DNA of 22,803 nucleotides. Source: JAFLCA01 sp041907145. GTDB taxonomy: Bacteria > Bdellovibrionota_C > UBA2361 > JAFLCA01. The notes beneath the pieces are model-generated. The model saw only the letters and a program-made list of their open reading frames with translations, was not told the origin of the DNA and did no database searches. Below are positions 7,097-15,147 of the stretch, piece after piece. How positions within the stretch are numbered: position 1 is the stretch's first letter; each line of letters opens with the position of its first letter. The stretch lies in assembly GCA_041907145.1 (NCBI GenBank), contig JAYRHW010000255.1, positions 1 through 22,803 of the forward strand, given 5' to 3'. The translations under genes and the position numbers were made by a program.

Positions 7097-8032
7097 TTAC
7101 TTCTTGCTGTTTTGTGACTTCTTTGCGGACTGACCGGAGAGCGATCTTACGACCTCGAGGTTCATGGGGTCAATCTTAACCACACTCAACCCTTTCGGCA
7201 GGTCGCACGCCACTTCCAAGGCTCCGGGTATGCGGGTATCGCGCTGTACCCGAACGTAAGGAATAATTTCCTCCGGCTTGAGCGTGCTGATGCGTGCTAC
7301 AGGCCCCCTCACTTCGATACTCACTTTCGAAACAGGAAGTAGGAGCTTTTCTCCAGAGGTGCTGCGAAGCTCAACTGGTACCGCGGGGAATATTTTTGAC
7401 TCTAAAATCTCAGACACCGAGAACGTCACATGCGCCTGCTGAACGGACAACTCCGTGAGACTGCCCGGCAGCCGCAAAGGCACATCCTTCGCAAACGCCT
7501 GGTCCACATCGCGAAGATCGACGGGCTCGGTCTGAATCTCCTTTAACTCGCGAAGCCTCGACTCGGGCCCCCTTATAAGCACTCTGTCAGGAGTTACTTG
7601 CAGCTTCTCCATTGTCAATCCGGCATGCAGAGCTCCGATGGTCGCAAACTCCACAGGAAGCTCCCGTTGCACGAGATTGTCGAAGCTCATTTGAATCTCA
7701 CCGGGATCTATACTAAGAACCTGCACGTTAGGAGGAAGAGCTAGGTCGCTCTTACTCAACGTGGCTACATAGCGATTCTGAACGTCGGCTGGGATGCGAA
7801 CCTTAAAGGTCGGGGGCGATGCCACTACGCTCGAAACCAGGAAGGATGGGCCCTTAATGGAAACTTGCGCTTGCGGCGAAAGGGGCCAGAGAAGCACCTT
7901 GTCATGCGGGATATTTTTCACCTCGACCGGAACGAAAAACCCCATAACGCTGCTGTTTCCCTCACTCGTCACGAAACGAAATAGAAGTATTGCAGCACAA
8001 AGTGCGAATATTTTCAGATGTAGATTCTTCAT
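7097..8032 (-). CDS. cdaR: CdaR, YbbR-domain regulator of the diadenylate cyclase
   Basis: This 311-residue protein has one N-terminal membrane segment (residues 4-21, KIFALCAAILLFRFV region) and then an all-beta extracytoplasmic part with about three YbbR-like repeats, roughly at 30-110, 115-200 and 205-290. Repeat boundaries show as recurring VxIRGP/VEVRGP turns (for example RVLIRGPESRL and VSIEVRGPVARI). The C-terminus is Lys/Ser-rich. Known: CdaR is a membrane partner that modulates CdaA activity. The start ATG overlaps the cdaA stop as ATGA, so translation is coupled, and glmM follows after 9 bp. YbbR proteins diverge quickly in sequence, so the assignment rests on the repeats plus the gene order. 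Confidence 0.9.
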   Translation of the reverse strand: MKNLHLKIFALCAAILLFRFVTSEGNSSVMGFFVPVEVKNIPHDKVLLWPLSPQAQVSIKGPSFLVSSVVASPPTFKVRIPADVQNRYVATLSKSDLALPPNVQVLSIDPGEIQMSFDNLVQRELPVEFATIGALHAGLTMEKLQVTPDRVLIRGPESRLRELKEIQTEPVDLRDVDQAFAKDVPLRLPGSLTELSVQQAHVTFSVSEILESKIFPAVPVELRSTSGEKLLLPVSKVSIEVRGPVARISTLKPEEIIPYVRVQRDTRIPGALEVACDLPKGLSVVKIDPMNLEVVRSLSGQSAKKSQNSKK

Positions 8033-8826
8033 GCCACGTCTTGAGCTCCAGACAAGTCCGTCGTGCGAGCAACCGAAAGGAATCGATGCAGGGAGTCTCG
8101 CAGCATCGAGGCGTCCAAATTACGAATAAGTCTTCCCTCTCGGGCGATAGAAATCGATCCGTTCTCCTCGGAAACGACTATAACTACTGCATCGCTACGC
8201 TCGGACAACCCGAGCGCCGCGCGATGACGTGTGCCCAGATTCGGATCGAGGTCCGGATTGAAGCTAAGCGGCAGCACACACCCTGCGGCGCGAATGCGAT
8301 TGCCCTCAATGAGTACCGCCCCGTCATGCAGAGGGGATTCCTTAACGAAGATGCTGAAGAGCAGCTTGCGATTCAATTGCGCATCCAGAATGACGGCATC
8401 TTCAACGAACTCATCGAGCCCCACCTCGCGCTGAAGAACTATCAGCGCTCCGACTTTCCCCTTGGCCAGGTTAGAACAGACCAGAGTGATGTCTTCGATC
8501 ACTTTATCATCGATGCCCTTGTGATTTCTCCTAAGCAGGGGCTGCAGTCCAACTTTCGTCAGTGTGCGGCGAATCTCATCCTGAAAAATGACGACTACTA
8601 CCAGGATGATGGAGCTAAGAAAATTCCCCAAGATCCATGCAAGGGTTACAAGCCCAAGAGGCCGGGAGAGGAAGTAGAGAAGCACGACGAGCGTAAGCCC
8701 CCACAGCATCGAGGCAGCGCGCGTTCCTTTGATAAGTAGTAGACCGCGATAGATAAGATAGGCGACAAGAAGAATGTCGAAGGCATTACGAAGCCACAGG
8801 TAGTTATTTCCAAAAACCTGATCCAT
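8029..8826 (-). CDS. cdaA: membrane diadenylate cyclase CdaA (c-di-AMP synthase)
   Basis: It condenses two ATP into cyclic di-AMP, a messenger for potassium/osmotic balance and wall homeostasis. It is 265 residues, normal for CdaA. Three hydrophobic segments lie at about 16-32, 38-54 and 58-80; a short coiled region leads into the DAC (DisA_N) domain at about 100-250. Catalytic motifs are intact: DGAV at 168-171 and RHRAA at 200-204, with the LHDGA and GTRHRAALG contexts. The ATG at 8826 is 24 bp after the ftsH stop with an AGGCG about 10 bases upstream. An ATG a few bases earlier is in another frame. c-di-AMP is best known from Gram-positives; this operon form also occurs in Deltaproteobacteria. 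No c-di-AMP phosphodiesterase or receptor gene is in the window. Confidence 0.96.
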   Translation of the reverse strand: MDQVFGNNYLWLRNAFDILLVAYLIYRGLLLIKGTRAASMLWGLTLVVLLYFLSRPLGLVTLAWILGNFLSSIILVVVVIFQDEIRRTLTKVGLQPLLRRNHKGIDDKVIEDITLVCSNLAKGKVGALIVLQREVGLDEFVEDAVILDAQLNRKLLFSIFVKESPLHDGAVLIEGNRIRAAGCVLPLSFNPDLDPNLGTRHRAALGLSERSDAVVIVVSEENGSISIAREGRLIRNLDASMLRDSLHRFLSVARTTDLSGAQDVA

Positions 8827-8850
8827 CCGCCCATTCGCCTGGGAAAAATC

Positions 8851-10725
8851 CTACGCGGTAACCGAAACTGCTCCTGCCGGGCCTTCCTTCTCTGACCCAC
8901 CCCCTGACCCATTACTCGAACTCGGTCCGGGAAGAGGCTCGCCCTTCACTAATCTTTCGATATCCTGCGCATCGAGAGTCTCCTTCTCAAGGACCGCCTT
9001 GGCCAGAGCGTGAAGCTTGTCGAGATTATCTGCGATAAGCTTGCGTGCGATGCCATATTGCCGATCAATAATTTCCTTTACCTCAGCGTCGATACTCTCC
9101 TGAGTGTGCTCCGAGTGCTCACGAGGTTTACCAAAATCTCGTCCGAGAAAAACGTGCTCCTCTTTCGACGAATAGTGGAGCGGACCGAGCCTGTCACTCA
9201 TTCCCCACTCGCACACCATGCGACGGGCAATTTCCGTTGCGCGCTCGATATCAGAACTTGCGCCTGTATTCATATCGTTAAATACCAGCTCTTCCGCCAC
9301 CCTACCGCCGAAGAATACAGCCAGCTGATCAAGCCAGTACGATTTGGAATAGGTATGCTTATCGTTCTCCGGCAATTGCTGCATCAAACCAAGCGCCATT
9401 CCGCGGGGGACGATAGTAAGCTTGTGCACCGGGTCAGCATTGGGAAGCAGCTTGGCCACCAACGCGTGCCCAGCTTCATGATAGGCAGTTGTTTGCTTCT
9501 CCTTGTCGGTGAGCAACATCGAGCGCCGCTCGGCTCCCATCATCACTTTGTCCTTGGCATACTCGAAATCCCCCTTTTCAACTTTGTCCTGGTTCTTTCG
9601 GGCTGCATACAGTGCCGCTTCATTAACCAGAATCTCCAGGTCAGCACCTGAGAAACCGGGGGTACCGCGGGCAATAACCGCCAAATCCACGCTGTCCGAT
9701 AGCGGGACCTTTTTGGCGTGAACTTTGAGAAGTCCCAGACGACCAGTGAGATCGGGTCGAGGCACGACGACTCGACGGTCGAATCGCCCCGGGCGCAGCA
9801 GCGCCGGATCGAGAACGTCGGGACGGTTCGTCGCAGCTATGAGAATTACCCCCTCATTACTCTCAAAACCATCCATTTCCACGAGCAATTGGTTCAGGGT
9901 CTGCTCGCGCTCGTCATGACCGCCTCCCATTCCCGCTCCACGATGCCTACCTACCGCATCAATTTCATCGATAAAAATGATGCACGGAGCGTTCTTTTTG
10001 CCCTGTACGAAGAGATCTCGCACACGCGAGGCTCCAACGCCAACGAACATCTCCACGAAATCTGAGCCTGAAATACTGAAGAAGGGCACTCCAGCCTCGC
10101 CGGCAATTGCCTTGGCAAGCAGCGTTTTCCCAGTACCGGGAGATCCCACAAGCAACACGCCCTTGGGAATTCTGCCGCCAAGTTTGGTAAACTTTTTCGG
10201 GTCCTTGAGGAAGTCGATAATCTCCTCGAGCTCGGCACGCGCCTCATCGATCCCCGCTACGTCGGCGAAAGTTACGCGCTGCTGACTTTCGGTAAGAAGC
10301 TTGGCACGAGACTTTCCAAAGCTCATCCCCTTTCCCGCACCGATCTGCACCTGCCGCATAAAAAACAGCCAAATCCCGATCAGCAAGAGCATCGGAAGCG
10401 CATTCACCAGTAAAATAAAATACCAAGGCTGATCGTTGGGCTCCTTGACGTGAATCTCCACGCCGTTCTTGCGCAATGAGTCGATCAAGCCATCATGCTT
10501 CGGCGCAGTGGTCTTGAATGGTTCGGCCAACTTGACGAATTCGCCAACGATAGTGCTGCCCTCGATGCGCACCGAGCGCACGTTTTTGTTTTCCACTTCC
10601 TGCAGAAACTCGGAGTAGGAAAGCTCTCGCTGAGCATCAGTTCCCCGCTTCAGTGCACCGTAGAGGGTCATGAAGAGGACGATTAGGATTAACCAGAAGA
10701 AAGCGTTTCTCGAGAATTGGCTCAA
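8851..10725 (-). CDS. ftsH: ATP-dependent zinc metalloprotease FtsH
   Basis: This hexameric membrane AAA+ protease degrades misfolded membrane proteins and selected regulators. It is 624 residues, normal length. Transmembrane segments lie at about 7-23 and 102-122, flanking the small periplasmic domain. The AAA module has Walker A GSPGTGKT at 194-201, Walker B FIDEID at 251-256 and the SRH region ending RPGRFDRRV. The zinc site HEAGH is at 416-420. The C-terminal 30 residues are a Gly/Ser-rich tail. The start is TTG at 10725: it is preceded by GAGGTG five bases upstream, and no in-frame ATG lies near it. A 266-bp gap separates it from tilS and holds a candidate promoter, so ftsH may head its own transcript through cdaA to lysC. 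Confidence 0.97.
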   Translation of the reverse strand: MSQFSRNAFFWLILIVLFMTLYGALKRGTDAQRELSYSEFLQEVENKNVRSVRIEGSTIVGEFVKLAEPFKTTAPKHDGLIDSLRKNGVEIHVKEPNDQPWYFILLVNALPMLLLIGIWLFFMRQVQIGAGKGMSFGKSRAKLLTESQQRVTFADVAGIDEARAELEEIIDFLKDPKKFTKLGGRIPKGVLLVGSPGTGKTLLAKAIAGEAGVPFFSISGSDFVEMFVGVGASRVRDLFVQGKKNAPCIIFIDEIDAVGRHRGAGMGGGHDEREQTLNQLLVEMDGFESNEGVILIAATNRPDVLDPALLRPGRFDRRVVVPRPDLTGRLGLLKVHAKKVPLSDSVDLAVIARGTPGFSGADLEILVNEAALYAARKNQDKVEKGDFEYAKDKVMMGAERRSMLLTDKEKQTTAYHEAGHALVAKLLPNADPVHKLTIVPRGMALGLMQQLPENDKHTYSKSYWLDQLAVFFGGRVAEELVFNDMNTGASSDIERATEIARRMVCEWGMSDRLGPLHYSSKEEHVFLGRDFGKPREHSEHTQESIDAEVKEIIDRQYGIARKLIADNLDKLHALAKAVLEKETLDAQDIERLVKGEPLPGPSSSNGSGGGSEKEGPAGAVSVTA

Positions 10726-10851
10726 TTTTTCACCTCAGTGGATAGACGATCGACCTAACTTCCTCCCGTTCCGACGAGCAGCCAGGGCTCTGAAGCTGGG
10801 CTAAGCGACGTTTCGCCCCAAAGCATTTCCGATTTGCCGCTTAATAGCTTG

Positions 10852-10881
10852 AATATATTTGCTAAAGCGCCTCGAGGACAA
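10852..10881 (-). promoter_or_regulatory. candidate sigma-70-type promoter for ftsH operon
   Basis: On the minus strand TTGTCC (4/6) and TATATT (5/6) are separated by 18 bases within the 266-bp tilS-ftsH gap (10726-10991), leaving a leader of about 120 bases. No ORF or convincing hairpin is visible in the rest of this gap. Confidence 0.45.
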
Positions 10882-10991
10882 GCCTTGGCTGACGAAATTC
10901 GCCTACTATTTTAGAGCGTTCTCCCGGGGCTGGCGACGCGCTGAAAATTGGGCGGAAGGGGAAATTCTCGATCTATTAGGCTTCCTGGGGC

Positions 10992-11948
10992 CTATGAGGA
11001 CGCTTTAACAACCCCACCATCCCGGCGACGAAGAGAGGTGCCACCGGGAATTTGCACCCCCTCCTCGCCAGAGAGAAGGAATTCCACAACGCGCTGCGAA
11101 GGAGACCTACCCAGAGGATATCCTAGCTCAGAAGACAGCAAATCCCGCACGACTCTCCACTGGACCGCCGGCTCGAGCGCGCGGACCACAGCTATGACAG
11201 CTTGCAGCCACTCACGTGAACCGAAAGTCAGCGGCCTCAGTCGCTCATACTCAGAAGCAGCCCAGGCGTCGAGAGCAGACGCGTCCTGCGCAAGGGCCTC
11301 GGCTCGCGATGCGAGGGTTTCAACGATTCTGCTATCAAACTGCTCGGACAAGAGCGGCAAAAGAGAGTGTCGAACCTTATTCCGAAGAAAGGAGTGGTCG
11401 GCGTTCGTCTCATCCTCGACCCAACGAAGATCGTGATGCGAGGCGTACTCCTCAATGAGAATCCGAGGTATTGAAAGCAGTGGTCGCAGCAAGCACCGCC
11501 GAACGTCCCGGGCCGAGATCTCTCCTGGCTCCTTGTTGGACACTAAGCGCATGAGAAGATTCTCAGCTAAATCGTCGGCTTGGTGTGCCGTTACCGTCCA
11601 TTCGAATCCAAGCTTTACTCGAAGCTCGGCAAAATACTGGTACCGCTCCTGGCGCCCCCATGCTTCGAGATTGCCGGTGAGGGGGGGCGAAAGGCGTGTT
11701 TGCGAACAAGGTATTCCATGCTGCCTAGAAAGCTCGGCAACAAAGTTAGCGTCCCTCTCACTGTTGGGGCGCAGCCCATGGTCGACATGTGCAACGTGAA
11801 GGCTTAAATCAAGCTGCCGTCGAAGCGCTGCGCATGCCTCGAGCAGTACAACACTGTCGATCCCCCCAGAGACTGCGATGAGCAGCCGACCGTGGCGCGG
11901 GAGCTCAGAAAGCAGAGCGGCGTCGATGGATGGATTCGGGCGCGACAT
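10992..11948 (-). CDS. tilS: tRNA(Ile)-lysidine synthetase TilS (short form)
   Basis: TilS attaches lysine to C34 of the CAU-anticodon tRNA(Ile), changing it to read AUA. The PP-loop SGGIDS is at 27-32, followed by HVDHGLRPNSERDANFV (family HxDHgLR) and a TAHQADDLAENLLMRL motif (ATP/tRNA site), then a RPLLSIPR motif. At 318 residues it is the short form, with the N-terminal catalytic domain and a partial substrate domain, and without the longer C-terminal extension of the E. coli enzyme (about 430). ATG at 11948; only a weak GAGAG upstream. It is followed after 266 bp by ftsH; the tilS-ftsH neighbourhood is widely conserved in bacteria. Confidence 0.93.
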   Translation of the reverse strand: MSRPNPSIDAALLSELPRHGRLLIAVSGGIDSVVLLEACAALRRQLDLSLHVAHVDHGLRPNSERDANFVAELSRQHGIPCSQTRLSPPLTGNLEAWGRQERYQYFAELRVKLGFEWTVTAHQADDLAENLLMRLVSNKEPGEISARDVRRCLLRPLLSIPRILIEEYASHHDLRWVEDETNADHSFLRNKVRHSLLPLLSEQFDSRIVETLASRAEALAQDASALDAWAASEYERLRPLTFGSREWLQAVIAVVRALEPAVQWRVVRDLLSSELGYPLGRSPSQRVVEFLLSGEEGVQIPGGTSLRRRDGGVVKASS

Positions 11949-12000
11949 GGCTCTCTAACTACCATATCGCGCCCAATAGTTAAAACGCGGGGTCTATCCT

Positions 12001-12489
12001 CTATGCGGCCCGCACGCTGATTTTCTTCGTTCCAGATCGGGTATTGGCAGACTTCGGTAGTACAATCTTCAGTACTCCCTTTGCGAATGTGGCTTCAACC
12101 TTGTCCTCATCTACTTCGAAGTTCAGCGGAATAGTGCGTTCAAATGCGCCATAACTACACTCAGAGTAGAAGCTATCCCTGGCCCCTTTCTCCTCGCGCT
12201 CCATGCGCTTCTCGCCCCTCAAGGTAAGAGAATCTGTTGTTAGACTAATTTCGACTTCCTTCTCGCTCATGCCAGGAAGCTCGGCCTCGACGGTCAGCGA
12301 TTTCTCATCCTGACTGAGTCGAAGTTTCGGACTAAAGCCAGAAAAACGCTCCTCCCATGCGCCCCCTCGGGCAGGATTGTAATCCTCTAAAAGATTGCCG
12401 AATAGCCGATTCACTTCACTCTGCAATTGTCTAAACGAGGAACGCTGCGGAAGCGGCGCAAAATCGGTAAACCCATACGTCCAAGCCAT
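12001..12489 (-). CDS. small heat shock protein, Hsp20/IbpA family
   Basis: This is an ATP-independent chaperone that holds unfolding proteins in oligomers. It is 162 residues. The N-terminal arm (1-50) is followed by the alpha-crystallin domain at about 53-147, with KLRLSQDEKSLTVEAELPGM, the AFERTIPLNFEVD strand, and the signature ATFAKGVLKIVLPK at 133-146. A C-terminal I-S-V (157-159) fits the IxI/V anchor. The RBS is very strong: AGGAGGG seven bases before ATG 12489. The upstream 125 bp contain a hairpin and two copies of GGTTAGAACC, suggesting transcriptional and/or RNA-level control. It lies 125 bp downstream of doxX and 52 bp upstream of tilS, all on the minus strand. CIRCE (the HrcA operator) was looked for and not seen. 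Confidence 0.95.
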   Translation of the reverse strand: MAWTYGFTDFAPLPQRSSFRQLQSEVNRLFGNLLEDYNPARGGAWEERFSGFSPKLRLSQDEKSLTVEAELPGMSEKEVEISLTTDSLTLRGEKRMEREEKGARDSFYSECSYGAFERTIPLNFEVDEDKVEATFAKGVLKIVLPKSANTRSGTKKISVRAA

Positions 12490-12533
12490 AAAATAGCCCT
12501 CCTAATCACACTATAAAAACTGCTCTATTGTAT

Positions 12534-12553
12534 GGAGGTTGGTTCTAACCTCC
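12534..12553 (-). promoter_or_regulatory. hairpin in hsp20 leader containing an anti-Shine-Dalgarno arm
   Basis: A perfect 7-bp inverted repeat, GGAGGTT and AACCTCC with a 6-nt loop, lies 45-64 bases upstream of the hsp20 ATG. Its 3' arm contains CCUCC in the RNA, which could alternatively pair with GGAGG of the hsp20 ribosome binding site. This is a candidate leader switch or thermosensor; function is inferred. Confidence 0.45.
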
Positions 12554-12620
12554 TAAAATTTAGATAATCACCCCGGGATGAATTTCAAGGGGTCAAACAT
12601 CGAGGACTTAGGTTCTAACC
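12541..12620. repeat. two direct copies of GGTTCTAACC (GGTTAGAACC on minus) flanking the hsp20 promoter region
   Basis: Exact 10-mers occur at 12541-12550 and 12611-12620, 70 bp apart. Each is a near-palindrome (GGTT-N2-AACC). One sits in the hsp20 leader hairpin and the other overlaps the doxX stop codon. A TTGAAA element (12583-12588 on minus) lies between them with only a weak -10 (TATCTA). They could be operators for an unidentified regulator. Confidence 0.4.
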
Positions 12621-13067
12621 AGACTTGCGGAAGCGATCGATGCTTAGGGCACCTCCCCCGCTATAGAGGAGCGAAAGGGATCCCCCTAGTAAAATGATAT
12701 CTTTGTTGAAGAGATAGCCCCCGTTCGGAAATGCCCCGATCGCGATGATAAATGAAATCAGCATTAACGACGAAAGAATACCGGCCAAGGTCGTCCAAAT
12801 GCCTAGGACAAGGAGCGTGCCTGTGGCCATTTCACTGTATGGCAGTAAGATGGCGTAGAGCGTGGCTAAATGGTCGGGAAGTACATGGGCGTTCTGAACC
12901 TCTTTAATGAACCCAGGAATATTATCGAGCTTCGCGAATCCCGCTACGAGAAAATAGAGGCCGAGGGGCATGCGAACGAGGAAAGGCCCGATATTGGTGT
13001 TACCGATGGGTTCATTGAGCTTCATACGACTAGGCCACATCGTAGGGGCCAAACCGGATTCTGCCAA
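12615..13067 (-). CDS. DoxX-family membrane protein
   Basis: This protein is 150 residues from TTG 13067; ATG starts at 13040 and 13025 (MKLNEPIG) are alternatives, and 13025 fits the usual DoxX N-terminus best, since no start has a good SD. It has four hydrophobic segments, with PFLVRMPLGLYFLVAGFAKL (R and GxxF of the family) in the first. The others are around LYAILLPYSEMATGTLLVLG, LAGILSSLMLISFIIAIGAF and DIILLGGSLSLLYSGGGALSIDR. The ending GGGALSIDR is typical of DoxX/DoxD-like proteins. Known: the family contains quinone-linked and thiosulfate-related members, and DoxX in mycobacteria takes part in a membrane oxidoreductase complex. The substrate here is unknown. It lies upstream of hsp20 on the same strand and diverges from moxR. 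Confidence 0.82.
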   Translation of the reverse strand: MAESGLAPTMWPSRMKLNEPIGNTNIGPFLVRMPLGLYFLVAGFAKLDNIPGFIKEVQNAHVLPDHLATLYAILLPYSEMATGTLLVLGIWTTLAGILSSLMLISFIIAIGAFPNGGYLFNKDIILLGGSLSLLYSGGGALSIDRFRKSG

Positions 13068-13137
13068 GGTGGAATCGTTGGCTGGATTCGACGCCGGTGT
13101 CGCTGCGGGTGACTGACGGTCTCAGTTCAACACCTTG

Positions 13138-13166
13138 TTGAAATCTCTAACTTTTATGAAAATATT
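13138..13166 (+). promoter_or_regulatory. candidate promoter for the moxR-bat operon
   Basis: TTGAAA (5/6) and AATATT (4/6) are spaced by 17 bases in the 144-bp doxX-moxR divergent gap. An AGGA eight bases before ATG 13212 serves as the moxR ribosome binding site. Confidence 0.35.
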
Positions 13167-13211
13167 GGGGCTGCTTGCGCCACGGATGTCTATGCTCTCA
13201 GGATTCAACCC

Positions 13212-14165
13212 ATGACAGCTGCTCAGGAACTTTTTTCAACTCTCTCTCAAGAACTTCACAAACACATCATCGGCCAGCAAGGACTGATTGAGCGCTTGAT
13301 GGTCGCCTTGCTCTCTAACGGACATGTGTTGCTCGAGGGCGTACCGGGATTGGCGAAGACAAAAACTCTAACAGCATTGACCACATGCATAGACGCACAT
13401 ATGAACCGCGTTCAATTCACTCCTGACTTGTTGCCCTCAGACCTCATTGGAACCGAGATCTTTAGGCCGAACACCGGAGAGTTCGTTATCCGCAAGGGGC
13501 CCGTCTTTACCAATCTGCTTTTAGCTGATGAGATCAACCGCGCTCCCGCTAAGGTTCAATCCGCGCTGCTACAAGCCATGCAGGAACGTCACGTCACGAT
13601 CGGGGAAACAACTTTCGCTCTGCCCGACCCATTTTTGGTGCTGGCGACTCAAAATCCGATTGAACAGGAAGGTACGTATCCATTGCCGGAAGCGCAGGTT
13701 GATCGTTTCCTCATGAAGGTCAAAGTCGGCTACCCCTCAGCCGAGGAGGAGCTCGCTATCGTCCACCTTGCAACCCAGGAGGCTGTCCAGCCTCTCGCCC
13801 TGCGCCGCATTGTCTCCATCGAGCAGTTGCGCGAGCTTCGGCGAATGGCACTCGCCATATACATAGATCCGAAGGTCGATCGCTACATCGTCTCCCTCGT
13901 CCAAGCGAGTCGCAGCGCGGGCCCCTTCGGACTTGAAGGAATGGTCGAATGGGGAGCGTCCCCGCGTGCCAGCATAGCCCTACAGAGCTGCGCACGCAGC
14001 CTTGCCTTCCTTAGAGGGAAAAACTTCGTGACGCCCGATGAGGTGAAGGATATTGCGCCAGATGTCCTGCGACATCGAATTCTCCCCAGCTTCGAAGCGG
14101 AGGCTCGGGGGGTAACGAGTGATGAGGTCATTTCAACTCTGCTTAAGAGCGTTACCGTACCCTAG
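13212..14165 (+). CDS. moxR: MoxR-family AAA+ ATPase
   Basis: MoxR ATPases are thought to act as chaperones that remodel or activate vWA-domain proteins. It is 317 residues, normal length. The AAA core shows Walker A GVPGLAKT at 43-50, Walker B LLADEINRAP at 103-112, the MQERHVTIG sensor region, and LATQNPIEQEGTYPLPEAQVDRF with sensor 1 and the arginine finger. The C-terminal lid has GASPRASIAL (sensor 2). ATG 13212 has AGGA eight bases upstream. It heads a plus-strand string followed by a DUF58 gene after 33 bp and the Bat genes, the standard MoxR-Bat arrangement. Its likely clients are the vWA domains of the downstream BatA and BatB proteins. Confidence 0.95.
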   Translation: MTAAQELFSTLSQELHKHIIGQQGLIERLMVALLSNGHVLLEGVPGLAKTKTLTALTTCIDAHMNRVQFTPDLLPSDLIGTEIFRPNTGEFVIRKGPVFTNLLLADEINRAPAKVQSALLQAMQERHVTIGETTFALPDPFLVLATQNPIEQEGTYPLPEAQVDRFLMKVKVGYPSAEEELAIVHLATQEAVQPLALRRIVSIEQLRELRRMALAIYIDPKVDRYIVSLVQASRSAGPFGLEGMVEWGASPRASIALQSCARSLAFLRGKNFVTPDEVKDIAPDVLRHRILPSFEAEARGVTSDEVISTLLKSVTVP

Positions 14166-14198
14166 TTCAATTCGAGGCTAGCCTGAACACAGGGCCCT

Positions 14199-15125
14199 AT
14201 GGCTACAATCCAATCTTCGAGAGACTCATCCCCGCCGCGTCATAGCATTGATGACATTATTCCCGCTGCAGTAAGCGCAGAGATTCGGCGCCTTGAGCTG
14301 AAGACCCGACGGGCTGTGGACAGTGACCTCATGGGCAATTACCGCTCAGCCTTTCGCGGCTCGGGTCTTATCTACTCGGATGTTCGTGAATACGTCCCAG
14401 GCGATGACGTAAAGCACATCCACTGGAATGCCACAGCCCGAACCGGAAGGGTCTATGTGAAGAGCTTCGACGAGGATCGACAGCTTCGCATCCTTGTGGC
14501 GGTCGATATCAGCAATTCAACGAATCATGGAACGACAAGAACCAAGCATCTGCGTGCACTGGAGTTTGCCGCTACTATAGCGCTCTTGGCCCAGCGCTCT
14601 CATGACGCGATGGGGCTCTGTCTTTTCGGTGGCGAAGTAATCTCTTATCTACAGCCAAAACATTCCCGCCGGCAGTTTCAACAGATTCTCCTTCGCGTCC
14701 TCGAGCAACGCGAACTTCCTCGCGAGACCAATATACAACTTGCGCTCGACCACATCTTGCGACATCAGCGCAGGGGGTGCGTTGTCTTTCTTGTTTCTGA
14801 CTTTCAAACAGCGGGATATGAGGATCGCCTCCGGGCTCTCGCCGTTCGTCATGATGTCGTCGGTGTTCTCCTGGAAGATAGGCTCGATTTCGATCCGCCG
14901 GCTGCGGGTATCGTTGAATTTTTTGATGCTGAAACCGGTCGACATCACAGCATCGACACATCCTCCCCTCGTGTCCGGAGAGCCTTGACGGAGAATCATG
15001 CAAGACGCGTCGATCGCCTCTCGGCTTCACTGCAGGCGAGCGGCGCCGACTTTATTAGAATTCGGGACGATATTTTTCAACCGCTTCGGGAACTTATGCA
15101 GAGAAGACGCTCCCGATTGCGATAG
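14199..15125 (+). CDS. DUF58 domain protein of the MoxR-Bat cluster
   Basis: This 308-residue protein carries the DUF58 signature FRGSGLIYSDVREYVPGDDVKHIHWNATARTG at about 50-82. A degenerate vWA-like fold follows, starting with ILVAVDISNST (MIDAS-like DxSxS, about 102-112), with RRGCVVFLVSDFQT further on. No membrane segment is apparent, so it is probably cytoplasmic. Known: DUF58 proteins almost always accompany MoxR and Bat genes; their biochemical role is unproven. ATG 14199 has AGGG a few bases upstream. The gene follows moxR by 33 bp and precedes the small DUF4381-like gene by 22 bp, so it is co-transcribed. Confidence 0.92.
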   Translation: MATIQSSRDSSPPRHSIDDIIPAAVSAEIRRLELKTRRAVDSDLMGNYRSAFRGSGLIYSDVREYVPGDDVKHIHWNATARTGRVYVKSFDEDRQLRILVAVDISNSTNHGTTRTKHLRALEFAATIALLAQRSHDAMGLCLFGGEVISYLQPKHSRRQFQQILLRVLEQRELPRETNIQLALDHILRHQRRGCVVFLVSDFQTAGYEDRLRALAVRHDVVGVLLEDRLDFDPPAAGIVEFFDAETGRHHSIDTSSPRVRRALTENHARRVDRLSASLQASGADFIRIRDDIFQPLRELMQRRRSRLR

Positions 15126-15147
15126 TTGTCTTTGAGGAGTCAAGGCA

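Noticed and set aside
7990..8739. 249-aa plus-strand ORF
   Set aside because: It is antisense to cdaA and cdaR, whose motifs and overlaps are clear; its protein has no family features.
9010..9651. 213-aa plus-strand ORF
   Set aside because: It is antisense to ftsH within the AAA/protease region and has no recognisable features.
12490..12614. CIRCE operator or sigma-32 promoter for hsp20
   Set aside because: No TTAGCACTC-N9-GAGTGCTAA is present. A CTTGAAA occurs, but no CCCCAT-like -10 follows at the right distance.
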